Of a stretch of DNA of 64,000 nt, positions 22,301-32,629 are shown piece after piece. The stretch's first letter is position 1. Every line of letters begins with the position of its first letter. Under the pieces are notes generated by a model. The model saw nothing but the letters and a program-made list of their open reading frames with translations, was not told the origin of the DNA and ran no database searches. Both the position numbers and the translations under genes were made by a program. Source of the DNA: Fasciola hepatica (lineage: Eukaryota; Platyhelminthes; Trematoda; Plagiorchiida; Fasciolidae). The stretch is taken from positions 3,628,501 through 3,692,500 of the forward strand of contig CANUEZ040000020.1 in assembly GCA_948099385.1 (NCBI GenBank), read 5' to 3'.

Positions 22301-22639
22301 TTTGGGAAATGACAGATTCTTCTGTAAGAAATATGGTTCACGGTCATCGATAGTGGAACAACATGGTGTTTGGTTTTCTCGTATAACGTCTATCCAAATT
22401 CCTTAACTTTGATATTGCATGTTTTAATACACGTAAAGTGAATTACGTAATATTAATCAAAAGACATACTGTCAAAGCAGGTTGTGGAGGAAAATTCACG
22501 TAAGAACCGTTTTATTGATCCTGCTTTTGAAGAAGGAGAGGTTGTAGGTCAATGGGAAGAGAGAAAGACGATGAGTGTTGGCCCAGAGTTGGGACACGTT
22601 GGGCTAACATTTGGCTACGTCATTGGAAACATTGGGCAA

Positions 22640-23030
22640 CGCTACGTGCAGCCTACCAGGAGTGTGAGACGAGAGTCAGGATATTATCGGTGGAAAGACG
22701 AGGTCGGAATCCGTAGTAGTAGTCCTTCGTGTTCGGGAAAAGCACGCAGTTGGTCGGAGATGACAGTTTCGAATACTTTCGAAATAATAGGTGTGCAGGA
22801 AATAGGACGATTTTTATTTGGGTCTGAAAGATCACCGCGTTTGGGAATTCGAAAAGGCACGGCGTTTTTCCAGGGAATCGGAAAAGTAGAAAAACAGAGA
22901 GAGAGAGAGAGAGAGAGAAGACGGCCTAAAAAAGGTGCTAATTTAGGGGTAAAGATTTTAAGAATGATGGGTAGTATAGCGTTTGGAATGGGTGGTTTGC
23001 ATACATCCAGAGTACGCAGCAAGTAGTGAA
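22640..23030 (-). pseudogene. Jockey-like non-LTR retrotransposon RT fragment
   Basis: Minus-strand frame 22,684-23,022 starts LRTLDVCKPPIPNAILPIIL, then PELAP-like KLAPFLGRLL, WKNAVPFRIPKRGD and RPISCTPIISKVFE. A second frame (22,653-22,835) continues YGFRPRLSTDNILTLVSHSW. These are RT motifs 1 to 3 of a LINE. The catalytic box, endonuclease and tail are absent. The wording is closest, in my memory, to arthropod jockey-like LINEs. The 180-codon plus-strand frame at 22,484-23,026 is its antisense shadow. Confidence 0.75.
22896..22919. repeat. (GA)n microsatellite
   Basis: A short GA run inside the LINE fragment. On the coding strand it gives the run of Ser/Leu residues in that frame. Confidence 0.9.
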
Positions 23031-23039
23031 GGAGTAGCT

Positions 23040-23930
23040 CGAAATGAAATCAGAAGACACACCATGTGGCATTGAAATGCGCAGTCCCTTTAGCATTGAA
23101 AATGTGGCATTTACTCAGAATAAAATACATTACATAATGCATATACACACACGTATTGATTCACGAGTAATATGAGTGGTGGGCAAAAACATGCTAGGCA
23201 CAGACACGTGATATGTAAATAGATCATGTGCGCCAAACGTGCCTACTACGATAATCAATATCCATGGTTGTGCTGAGATGAGTCGTACGCGCATGGTGTA
23301 TTTGTTTGTGAGAGGAAATGTTCGGATGCAAATTGGAGTGTACATTGAACAAATGAATACTGATGGTCCAAATGGGTTTTCTCGAATTGCATATGAAAAG
23401 GACAGAATCACCACATATGGCTTAGTGGGTCATTTTAGTGCTGATGTGGTACCTTGTACATTCCGCACATTCTGTTATTCCCTTCTCACTGTTTTGTACA
23501 CGATGTCTTATTGTTTTATCAAACTAATAAAGCCATTTTTAACGCGCTTGCAAGTGGTTACCGCGGATCATTTTCTCTGCGTTGCTTGTGAGCGTTCTGT
23601 ATCCTGTGGCAATAAAGACCAAACACATACGATCCCAAACGCAATTTTTAGTGCGCCTGCCGCGACTCAGCAGCCAAATCCTAGATAATTAGGATCCATT
23701 CAAACGACGTACAACCGCCTGACCGAAAGCAGTGTCGAATTAAAATTGAGGAGCAATTTTGTGGGGCCGGTTTGATAACAATATGCTGTAAATCGCGGAC
23801 ACACTGTGAGTCACCCTTTTTCTATTTCTGTCGCACTGCATTTCTATGCTCCAGCATTTTGTTAACATACTTCACTTTTGTCTCTTATCTTTATCGGACC
23901 GCCACACTAATAAAAGGTGTTCAATGGCCA
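23040..23930. other. Unassigned region with one 149-codon frame
   Basis: The plus-strand frame 23,239-23,688 is the only long one. It has no family resemblance, its middle is hydrophobic, and two AATAAAG-type polyadenylation-like sites lie within it (about 23,526 and 23,612). It may instead be LTR-like repeat sequence. I do not call a gene. Confidence 0.35.
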
Positions 23931-23934
23931 AAGC

Positions 23935-24030
23935 TCGAATGTTGGTTTATTTAGTTCCAGGACACTCAAACGCAGAAAGCGAAATAGCGCCATAACGAGT
24001 AATTTGCTGAGATATTCCGTGTTATGGGGT

Positions 24031-24070
<40 letters not shown>

Positions 24071-24085
24071 GACTGTATACATTGA
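23935..24085 (+). repeat. LTR-like fragment of the gypsy C/D family with (GT)n
   Basis: Inverted match to about 15,025-15,160, sharing the blocks gcagaaagcga, cgtgttatggggt, a GT-rich patch (24,031-24,068, expanded here to about 18 units) and tgtatacattgaaa. Similarity ends abruptly after 24,085. Confidence 0.6.
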
Positions 24086-24109
24086 AACCTCGATGCACCG
24101 TAGGGGTAT

Positions 24110-24469
24110 TGCACCAGGAACAGTCACAATTCATGGAAAAATTTGGAAATGCTCATGAACCTACCGGCGCGAGTTGTTATACTGGATTGGTCTTTTAACA
24201 CCTGCTACTACTCCTTTGGGGAACGACATGCCAGTTCTAATAATTTAGCGGAATGAAAACAGCAAATCCAAGATGAACAAAAATAGAAATTTATATTTCC
24301 AGCTCCTACTATATGCAGCCCATTCATTCACGAGGTGGTGGAAAAGTTGGACTTTACGTAGGCTGCTTGAGCATAGTATAGAGATTGCTTTTACAGTGTT
24401 ATTGGGTTCGTGTATATGTTAAGTGGGATGTGTGGTTGTATCATATGCTGAGTTCTGGCAACAATATGC
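24110..24469. other. No recognisable feature
   Basis: Between the LTR-like fragment and the right arm of the large inverted repeat. No coding or repeat similarity seen. Confidence 0.45.
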
Positions 24470-25195
24470 CTGAGTGACTGTTTGATTGGTTGGAGCGGCT
24501 GCAATCCATTCGGTCATTTACGGTCGCTATTATTAATTTGCCAGACAAATGAAACAACGTATCATGTTGAATATTGAGTTAGTGCAGTCACGAACCTCTC
24601 ACGATGAGTCCTTGAGTTCAAATCAAATGAAGTGATTGCCTGGATGAACAAAATATCCAACGACCCAGTACTTTCATAATCAGGAATATTGCGAGTCAGA
24701 GGGCAAGAGCTACGGTGCATAATGATCAGTTGCAGGTATGTGTGGACTTTATTCATTAAGAGATAAATATTGATTCTCCATCGCGATACAGGGAGATGAT
24801 GTGGAATTCACGTATACACTCAGTGGAAACACAATACTACTCGGAGAAGATTCGCACGTATCTCAGTGTTCACGAGTAAGGGAACGAGTTAGGATACCGG
24901 AGAATTCCTGTACAAGTTGATTCTGGTGGGAACAATACGGTATGGATAGTGAGTTCTGGTGCCAGAGTGGTATTTCAGAAGATCCTAACAGAGACAGGGA
25001 ATGGGATCATTGGTAATTTTCGTATGGATTCACGTGTCGATCACGTACCTTGTTAAGTAATTCAGCTGACGAGATTGGAGAGACGGTTGATTAAAAGAAT
25101 ATACCTGGTAGCTTCCATTTAAAATTCTCTCTTAACACATCTGGGAGGATCACGAGGTAGGAAAAGACTGAAGTGGACAAAGTGCATTCGAGAAA

Positions 25196-25242
<47 letters not shown>

Positions 25243-26150
25243 GTCTGCAAATTAGACTGGAGTCATTTTGTTACAGACCCAAACACCGAAAAGGCCACAA
25301 CAACCACCTCAATTAAGTGTAGCATTTCTCGTGAGGCTACCAAAGGTGGAGCTCACTCAAACAAACTTACTGCTTAGGGCATATAACTAGAAAACAATGC
25401 ATCCATTTCCTTCTTTAGAGGTTTACATGACGCTTATTGAAATTGGAGTCCCCAGTCTACTCTACCTGCATGGAGAATATGTAGGGGCCTAGAAGTGACT
25501 GAGCTTACTTTGCAAACATTCAACAATCAAAGTGAATTTAACTATCTGTGAAACCCAAAATGGGCACAGGTCTAATGTCAGAAATTATACTCGATATCAG
25601 GAAACTGTGTTTATGGCATGCTCGTCTGTGTTGATAAAGACTGGAATCAACAGGTTAGGAAAATAACATTTTCAACTGCTCCACTTGCGGACGGTTGAAT
25701 CCCAACTACTCCAACTAATTCTTGTTTCGGTGTCATTTAGGCTTTTATTGCGTGATTGATGAAATGCAATAAAACGATATACATTGCCCTTCACATTGCT
25801 TTTTGACTCCCACTGATGTGTTGGCCACTTTTGGAACATGTTTTGTCGCTCATTCTATGGACCACTCTCGGGGTTCGGTTAGGACTTGGCCGACCTGAAA
25901 TACAGCATTACTCCAACCTTATAACTCCTTTTTGCAGAATTGTAGAGTGTAAGTTGACCTACGAGCAATACCAAGTAAGGTAACGAAATCGAATTGCGCC
26001 GAATTTGTGAATTGAGTACCTTATTCGGAAACGTCAATGAGGTAAATGTTGGAGCATTTTCTGCTTGAATGTTGAATGAATAAATAAGGCTTCGTTTATG
26101 GTATGTCATCCCTCGATGGTACGATCAAATGCCCTCGTTTATGATACATC
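24470..26150 (-). repeat. Large inverted repeat, right arm
   Basis: Reverse complement of 12,781-14,540. The sum of paired coordinates is 39,010 near the inner edge and about 38,950 beyond the AT microsatellite, so the only large length change is in that microsatellite. The edge at 24,470 (ctgagtgactg) is exact. At the outer end similarity fades near 26,150. A minus-strand frame here (25,879-26,109) parallels the plus-strand frame at 12,840-13,031 but is not a recognisable protein. Confidence 0.8.
25197..25242. repeat. (AT)n microsatellite
   Basis: About 22 AT units, at the position paired with the longer AT run at 13,711-13,813. Confidence 0.95.
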
Positions 26151-26229
26151 CTTCTGTTCTGATGACATGACAATGTGTCAAGGGAAGGGGAAAAAATTAT
26201 CCATATTTGTCCCATGTACACCCTAATAA

Positions 26230-26512
26230 TCGTAATGAACTGATTTGAAAATCCGTATTGAAATTGCCCCCACCCAGAACTACTCGAATGGAGGTAGCAA
26301 GAATACCAAGGCCTAGAAATAGCACGTTAGTTGTATTACAGAGTGGGGTTGTATGTTTCATTAGAGAGTATAATCTGTAGACTCAAAGCTGACGAATCAC
26401 TGAGACTGTTTGTCGGAATTGTCAGCGGTGATCCTGATTGGTTGAGGCTCATCCGTGTACGTGGGTACGAAGCTGTACGTGGACGTATCACGTGTGATAG
26501 TTGATTAATCAC
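26230..26512 (-). repeat. Dispersed 283-bp repeat, copy 1
   Basis: About 88 percent identical by eye to 37,508-37,793 in the same orientation, from cgtaatgaactg to aatcaccac. On the minus strand it contains a CCAAT motif and, in copy 2, AATAAA. It could be a solo LTR or a short interspersed element; its outer ends are not clear enough to decide. Confidence 0.7.
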
Positions 26513-26519
26513 CACACGC

Positions 26520-27830
26520 AATCAACCGCATATGATTGGTAAAGTGGAGCAAAGCAGAGCGTCGGATAGACATGCTTCGCTGAGGCGAGTTCAAGGCCAA
26601 CTGAACCGCAGTGAATCACGTGCGAATGCTGATATCACATGGATTGACTGTACAAGACAGCTACTGCAATTTGTCTGTTTGATAAGGAAACATCAGTAGC
26701 AGGAAAATCATTTTCCTAAGTGAAAGGTTATGGATGAGAGGAGTTGTTTAGGAAGCCTCACACGCAAACAAAACGTCTTTGTACTAGGTAATGACATCTG
26801 AAGTAAGAGAACAAATAGCGCTCTTTAAAACGGCAAGTGAAATGCTGGTCCCAGATCGTAAAAGATTTCACATATTAAGTCCCCACTGCATATACATTGT
26901 GACCAAATGATAAAATTGGTTATCGGGCACGAACGGTCAAAGTATGTGATTCAAATAGTTTCGAAAACTATTTGAAATCATGCAACTGACGGAGTATACA
27001 CTTCGACTCTAGAATGCAGTGCTGGGAAACGTTCAGCCATCAGTTCAGTGGAACGTTTTATCCATGAAAATGTTACTCGTTTTTCCTTTCTGTTTGATTA
27101 GAGCCACAAAGTGCATCGATCGAATTTTGAAGTCGATGGACAACAGCTTCTCCCAAAAGGGCTAGAGCGCTTAACATCCTCTTTACGTGCTTAGAAAGTT
27201 TAGGATAGACGTAATGGAGTTCAATAAAATGGAATATAGTAACTTCGAAAATAACAGGGACTAATTGAATGCCACTGAAAACTTTGGAGCGCTGAGTTAT
27301 TAGGTCCCGATATCAAGATTGACGATAAGTGGATAGGAACCTCACGGATCACGAGTATTACTCAAACAATTCAGACCGACAGGAGAAAGTTTCAAGTGTA
27401 CTAACAGAAACAAAAATCTCAAAATATTTGCATGGTCTTTAGTGAGGTGAATTTCGCAAGAATAATATGCATGTACCTGAAGACCGAAAACATTTTTGAA
27501 TGGAATACTCATGGGTTTACGTAGTACGTAGGAGTGAACGTGTTGACAAGCTTGTTTGAAATTGGTGAATTACGACCTATGGGATCGGCTGTGAATGTAT
27601 ATGTTCTAGAGAGATTGACGAACAAAGGATGAACAAGGTATATTCCGGAGTGAGGATTGAAGCTGATTGGTAGGAACCCATAATGAAATAGAAACTGTCT
27701 GGCTGGATTTCGAAATGTGAGTTACGGAACCCCTGGAGCATGATTGCCTGCTCTCCAGCGTTGTTACTCTTAGGAACTGAATCTTTACTGCTTTGCCGTT
27801 GTTAGTGTCAGAATTGATTTAGGTAACCAT
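26520..27830. other. No recognisable gene
   Basis: 1.3 kb without long frames. I see no domain and no repeat shared with the rest of the window. Confidence 0.45.
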
Positions 27831-27834
27831 GGTG

Positions 27835-28017
27835 TGACATGCAAGATTGGCTCTTTCTGTTCTGCAGGTCCGTATTCTCTCCTCACAGTACAAACGCGTA
27901 CGGTAAGTGAGACCGCGCGTACGAAATATCACGGTACATTCTATTCCGTCTTGGATTTCTCAGTTCTCAGTAGTTCTTCGCGGAGTCAAGCCCATTCAAT
28001 CCATTTGATATCACATT
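27835..28017 (+). repeat. 5' LTR end of gypsy copy C
   Basis: Direct match to 32,448-32,622 and inverted match to 14,839-15,000, ending at the shared block gatatcac. The Gag frame begins within about 50 bases after it. The LTR start is not resolved. Confidence 0.6.
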
Positions 28018-28535
28018 TTGCGTCACGCAAAAGAAGCAAACTGTGATTTCTTCCGAAATGGAATTTCTTTATGCGAATTTTACATCCCAACAGGTCGAGG
28101 ACTACATGGAACGTCCCGACATTTGGTGTTTGATCAGAAACCATTGGATGACGCGAAGAAAACAACATTTTTTCTTCATTTTCATTGGAAAGGATACATA
28201 CAGTCTCGTGAAAATTCGTCTTTTCCGGATTGTCACATCAGTCTAACATACAACAAGCTCAGGACCATTATTCTACAGCAATTCAAGCCAGTCAATTTCG
28301 TTGCTGTTGAGAGAGAGCTAGATTTACCTGCCATGCTGAACTTGAAAATCAATCAGTATGAGAACTCATTCTTCAACTGCAGACACAAGCAATGAAATGC
28401 GACTATGGTCCCCAAATGGAAGATCACCTACGCGATCACTTGATCGGAGGAATCACTTTTCCAAATTTGCAACAGAAACTGTCACTTGCAACTGATCAAT
28501 TTTTTCACCATATTCACAACATGAGGACGTAAAAG
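28018..28535 (+). pseudogene. Gag (capsid region) of gypsy copy C
   Basis: The likely start is the ATG near 28,058. Blocks across frames: DIWCLIRN, FIGKDTYSLV, then LILQLQTQAMKCDYGPQ and HLRDHLIGGITFPNLQQKLS at about 28,360-28,490. It forms the inner particle in active elements. One in-frame stop lies between the capsid blocks and there is at least one frame change. Confidence 0.75.
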
Positions 28536-28743
28536 CTGTACTACTGTGTCAGAGTCTGTATTGTTCAATTCTATTAAACATGAAGGTGAGCGACGAATTC
28601 AAAAATTGCCGCATTTGAACAAGCCAGCCCCCACTTTACTGATAACTCGTTAGAAATCTAACCATACAAGTTTGAATTCAGGCAAGTATATTTCATTTGG
28701 TCAGTTGCATTCTCGCTTGACACGTCCCTATTGACGAGCCACA

Positions 28744-28785
28744 TGTTTCAATTGTGGTACGGTTGGCCACAATAAAATTGTTTGT
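28744..28785 (+). pseudogene. Gag zinc knuckle (nucleocapsid) of copy C
   Basis: CFNCGTVGHNKIVC is an intact CX2CX4HX4C knuckle, which binds RNA in active elements. It sits between the capsid relic and the protease but in broken frame context. Confidence 0.85.
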
Positions 28786-28910
28786 AGAAGTAGCCAGCAT
28801 GTTGACTGACAATCTCCTCAGCATGACCTGACACTTCTCTACTTGATACCAGTTTTTCGACACTTGCATTAGCCGTTTTGCCAGAGAAATATTCACAGGT
28901 TGACTAGACA

Positions 28911-29105
28911 TTGCATACTCCAGAGGGTAGAAAACACACTTTTATTGTTGACACTGGGAGTGTAGAATCCATGATTTTGCGTCAGACTCTGGATTGTTTT
29001 TATCCCATTACTAAGATTAATCATACTGATGTGACTATTCGAGGAATGACTGGCCACACACTCCCACTCGTCGGTTCTTGTATGGTTCCAATTCCTTCAG
29101 TTCTT
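28911..29105 (+). pseudogene. Aspartic protease of gypsy copy C
   Basis: The frame from 28,911 carries FIVDTGSVESMIL, with the DTGS active site about 18 residues in, followed by VTIRGMTGHTLPLVGS. This is the retropepsin-like protease that matures Gag-Pol. The same 197-codon open frame continues into RT, so this part is the best preserved of the copy. The flap-to-end region is shortened. Confidence 0.8.
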
Positions 29106-29925
29106 GAGTTGAAAGTTCTTCTTGACTTGAACATTATTGTAACTTGCTTAACACTTTCACGTGATTCATTGGGTGTACAACAGCGTGTTTTAAAATGTCT
29201 GAAGACTTCTGGTGGAGTGCGCATACTTGGGTTAAGGTTAGAGATATCTGGGAATCCTATTTTTCTAAAGCGCAGAATAGTTCTTTTTGGTTTGAGAGAA
29301 CCTGTCCGCCAAGCACTACAGTTCATGTGTGAGCGCGGAATAATTAGCCCTGTAGAGTCATCTAATTGGGCCATACCGATTGTCACTCCGTTGAGGGCCG
29401 ATGGAAAGGCACCACGGATTTGCAGTGACTACCGATTGACATTGAATAAGCGCTTATTACAGCGTACATGCACAACTGAAGAACCCAAAGAAGTGCTCGA
29501 CTGACTTGTAGGGTCTAGTGTATTCTTGAAAACTGACTTAAAAGATGCATATTGCAAATATCCCTTGATGAGGAATCCAGTGCTGTGACGACCAACAACA
29601 CTCATTCCGGTGTATTTCGATACAACATATTGCCTTTTGGTCTGAATGTCTCGTCTGCTATTTTTCAACAGTCTCTTAACCACGTTGTTCATAGTATTGG
29701 ATGTGTTGAATCATACCAAGTTGGTATTTTTGTTTATGGTTCCACTCGGGCTATACATGAATATGGTCATTGTTCTTTGCTGAAGCAGTTCATTAAGTTC
29801 AACGTTTCCATGAACCCAGACAGCAGTATTTTCGGTGTCTCTGAGTTCTCCTGTTTTGGCTACATTTTTAATGCCAAGTGTTTCTCTCCGGACACAGCAC
29901 TTTTGACCTCCGCTCATTGACTGAT
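29106..29925 (+). pseudogene. Reverse transcriptase of gypsy copy C
   Basis: RVLFGLREPVRQ-like start, MCERGIISPVESSNWAIPIV, ICSDYRLTLNK, then after a stop LKTDLKDAY (29,529-29,555) and ILPFGLNVSSAIFQQ. The catalytic YxDD box is replaced (VGIFVYGSTR, near 29,720-29,755). Later CFGYIFNAK corresponds to the FLG block. Several stops are present. Confidence 0.78.
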
Positions 29926-29927
29926 CA

Positions 29928-30503
29928 TTGGGCACAAATATTCATGAATTATGTTCTGTTCTTGGTATTCTTCAGTATTATGCTCGTTTTATTCCAAATT
30001 TTTCACAACAAGCCAGTTTTCTGTTCGATATTCTTTCCACCAGTTCCTTCTTTTGGAATCAACCTTGTGAAAAGACTCTTCGTAAGTTACTGTTTTACCT
30101 ACAATCCGGCATTGTTCTTAAGCCGTTTTCTCCGAAAGGTCATTCAACTGTTATTACTGATGCATCTCCTACTGGCATAGGTGCTGTTCTTGAACAATGA
30201 GACCGGCCATTCATTTGCATTTCAAGGAGGCTCACTAAAGCTGAACAATGGTATTCACAAACACGAGGAGATGCGTTGGCAGTTTACTAGGCCGTCAGGC
30301 ATTTGCACAAATATTTATTTGGTCAGAAGTTCACCATAGTCACTGACCATGAGGTAATGCAGTTCGTCTATCATTCGCATCATTCGTTGTCAAAATCATT
30401 ATCTGCAATGGTGCAACGATAGAGTATTGCACTTAGCTCATGTGATTGTGATATTCTGTACTGTAGTGCTAAATGCATATCACAAGCTGATCTTCTATCC
30501 AGA
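29928..30503 (+). pseudogene. RT thumb and RNase H of gypsy copy C
   Basis: LGILQYYARFIPNFS, then STVITDASPTGIGAVLEQ with the RNase H Asp, a stop, RLTKAEQWYSQTRGDALAV with the Glu, HLHKYLFGQKFTIVTDHE with the third Asp, and SQADLLSRMP. Two or more stops interrupt it. Confidence 0.8.
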
Positions 30504-31564
30504 ATGCCATATTCATTTCGGCCATCAGTCACTCATGATTGTTTGTTGATACAACCACTACAAATGTGGTGTGAAGATCTTGTGAAGGATATAAAAGCGT
30601 ATTTTGCTCCAGTTATTTCAACTCTACGTCGGGGTTGGATATCGAATGAGAAGTGGCGATTCCCTGACTCCTACTCTCGTCGTCATGAGTTGTCGGTCAC
30701 TCCAGATGGATTACTGTGCCATAACGATCGTGTGTTAATTCCTCCAATGTTCCGTTCTGTTATATTGGCAGATCTCCATTCAGGGCATTTGGTTGTCGAC
30801 AAAATGAAATGACTGGCACGACTTACTTGCTGGTGGCCGGAAGTGCATGCCAACATAGTACATACAGCTAAAAGCTGGAAGCAGTGTTTACATAAGATAC
30901 ATTCAAAACCGTCAGAGTGGCTTCCTTGGCCAGTGCTCTGTGAGGCATGGCAGCGAGTACATGCAGACTATTGTGGACCCTTCTTGTGTAAATACTACAC
31001 TCCTGTGGTCATTGATGCTTTTTCCTTCCGGCCAGAGGTATATTTAATAACCTCACCTACGGCTGACTTCACAGAAACTGCCCTCAGTACAACATTCAGC
31101 AGAGAAGGAGTTCCGTCTGTGCTAGTTACTGACAATGTCGCACATTTCACTGCTAACATCTTGAATGAGTGGTTGGAAGGTCTTGTTTGCAAACTTGCAT
31201 ACATTGTTCCACCTCACCCACAGTCTAATGGCTTTGCAGAGAATTTGTACGCACGCTTAAGAGTGTAATTCATTCTGTGAATCCCCATACCTTTTTCGAA
31301 CTTGATCATGTCATTGGAAATTTTCTTTTGGAATATCGTAACGCTGCACATACTGCTACTGGTAAAAGTCCTTCTCAGTTTTTTAAATACCGTAGTTTGA
31401 CAACCAATTTTGAGTGTATATTGAAAACCAATGTCAGTTATTTCAGAGGGAATGGTTTACGGCCGGTGAACGGGATTTTCATTTCGCACAACGGGAGTTG
31501 TTTAGACACACGCACGATTTTTGGACTCGACTCCCGTCCAGCGAATGGAGACGCAGAACGATAG
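30504..31564 (+). pseudogene. Integrase and tail of gypsy copy C
   Basis: GLLCHNDRVLIPPMFRSVIL, the zinc-site HSGHLVVDKMK (the paired Cys residues are decayed), WQRVHADYCGPF with the first Asp, VTDNVAHFTA with the second Asp, HPQSNGFAENLYARL with the Glu, then after a frame change NPHTFFELDHVI and the tail to 31,564. Three long open segments (102, 141 and 95 codons) remain, but stops and a frameshift separate them. Confidence 0.82.
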
Positions 31565-31569
31565 AAATT

Positions 31570-32447
31570 GATGGGTTTTAGTAATTACATTGGTTACCCT
31601 GTATAAATGACAGGAGATGGGAGACTGAACGAGCTAATGGCCAGAGCTGACGAGCTGGAGCGCGCCTCTCCGCCTGCGTAGCGTGACGTAAGTTTTTTTC
31701 GATGCTGTCGACCTTTCCGGTACCAGGTGGACTTAAACAAAACAGACTTCAAGCAACCAGTCGATTGAAGGAACCGAGGCTAAACCGAATTCCTGGACTA
31801 TCGAAAAGCCTTGTCCACGTTTGCTAAGCCAGTTGCGTACCTCAATGAATGACTGGTGAGGATTACCCAAATGTCCTACAGGGTTTCTAAGATAGGCTGA
31901 TGTGCCCGACTGAAGAAGATTATAATACCGCACTGGTTAAATCGGGTCTGGGTGAGTGAAAGTACTTTGAAGTACTTTTGGTCTGACTATGAGCCACTCT
32001 GTGTGGCTGAGAAAAAAGATTCGAAAAAGAAGATTGTCTATGGCTAGAGGAGAGCCTGACACCGGAATTGGCCGCTCCTGGGGAGCGGTTGTCATTCCCA
32101 AGTAAATCTAAGAGAAAATACCTAATCGTAAACAAGGCGCGCCAAAGCTCTAAGCTCGCAATTGCATTTTAATGAGTTTGGTGTCTGCGAAGCCGCTACA
32201 ACTGGATGGTGACTGGATGATCTATCCAGTCATACACCCCATGTTGACTAGGTATAGTTCAATGAAGAAGGTCAGCCTGGTGTCATTTCACCTGTGGTTG
32301 CATCAACTTATAATTCTGATCTAGATACATTTGAATCCGAGAATTCCATGGAATAACCCAGTATCCGAGGGTTCGAAAGAATTCGTTCATTACCGCGAAG
32401 AGATTACAGACATCCCCACTCCAACTCAGCCTGCGGTGGATGTGATA
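31570..32447. other. Unassigned sequence before the 3' LTR-like repeat
   Basis: Downstream of the integrase tail. It may include part of the 3' LTR (whose start is unresolved). No coding domain recognised. Confidence 0.4.
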
Positions 32448-32622
32448 TTCAAGGTTGACTCTTTCTCTTCTGCAGGACTGTCTTCTCCCCGTTATTATGC
32501 ATACTTGTATAGTACGCGATGCCGCGCATACGAAATATCACGCTACATTCTCCTCGGTGTTGGAGTTCCTGATTCTCAGTAGTTCTGTGCGGGGTTAAAC
32601 CCGTTCAATCTATTCGATATCA
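32448..32622 (+). repeat. 3' LTR-like repeat of gypsy copy C
   Basis: Diverged direct repeat of 27,835-28,017: shared blocks tctgcagg, gcatacgaaatatcac, tacattct, ctcagtagttct and gatatcac. Confidence 0.6.
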
Positions 32623-32629
32623 CGCATTG

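Larger units (their letters stand above)
27835..32625 (+). mobile_element. Ty3/gypsy retrotransposon copy C, full order but dead
   Basis: The most complete gypsy copy: an LTR-like direct repeat (27,835-28,017), Gag, zinc knuckle, protease, RT, RNase H, integrase, then a second LTR-like repeat (32,448-32,622). All domains are in the Ty3/gypsy order with integrase last. Many frame changes and stops interrupt every domain. The LTR-like repeats are well diverged from each other, in line with an old insertion. Confidence 0.8.

Noticed and set aside
22484..23026. 180-aa plus-strand gene
   Set aside because: Antisense shadow of the jockey-like RT; its low-complexity part comes from the GA microsatellite.
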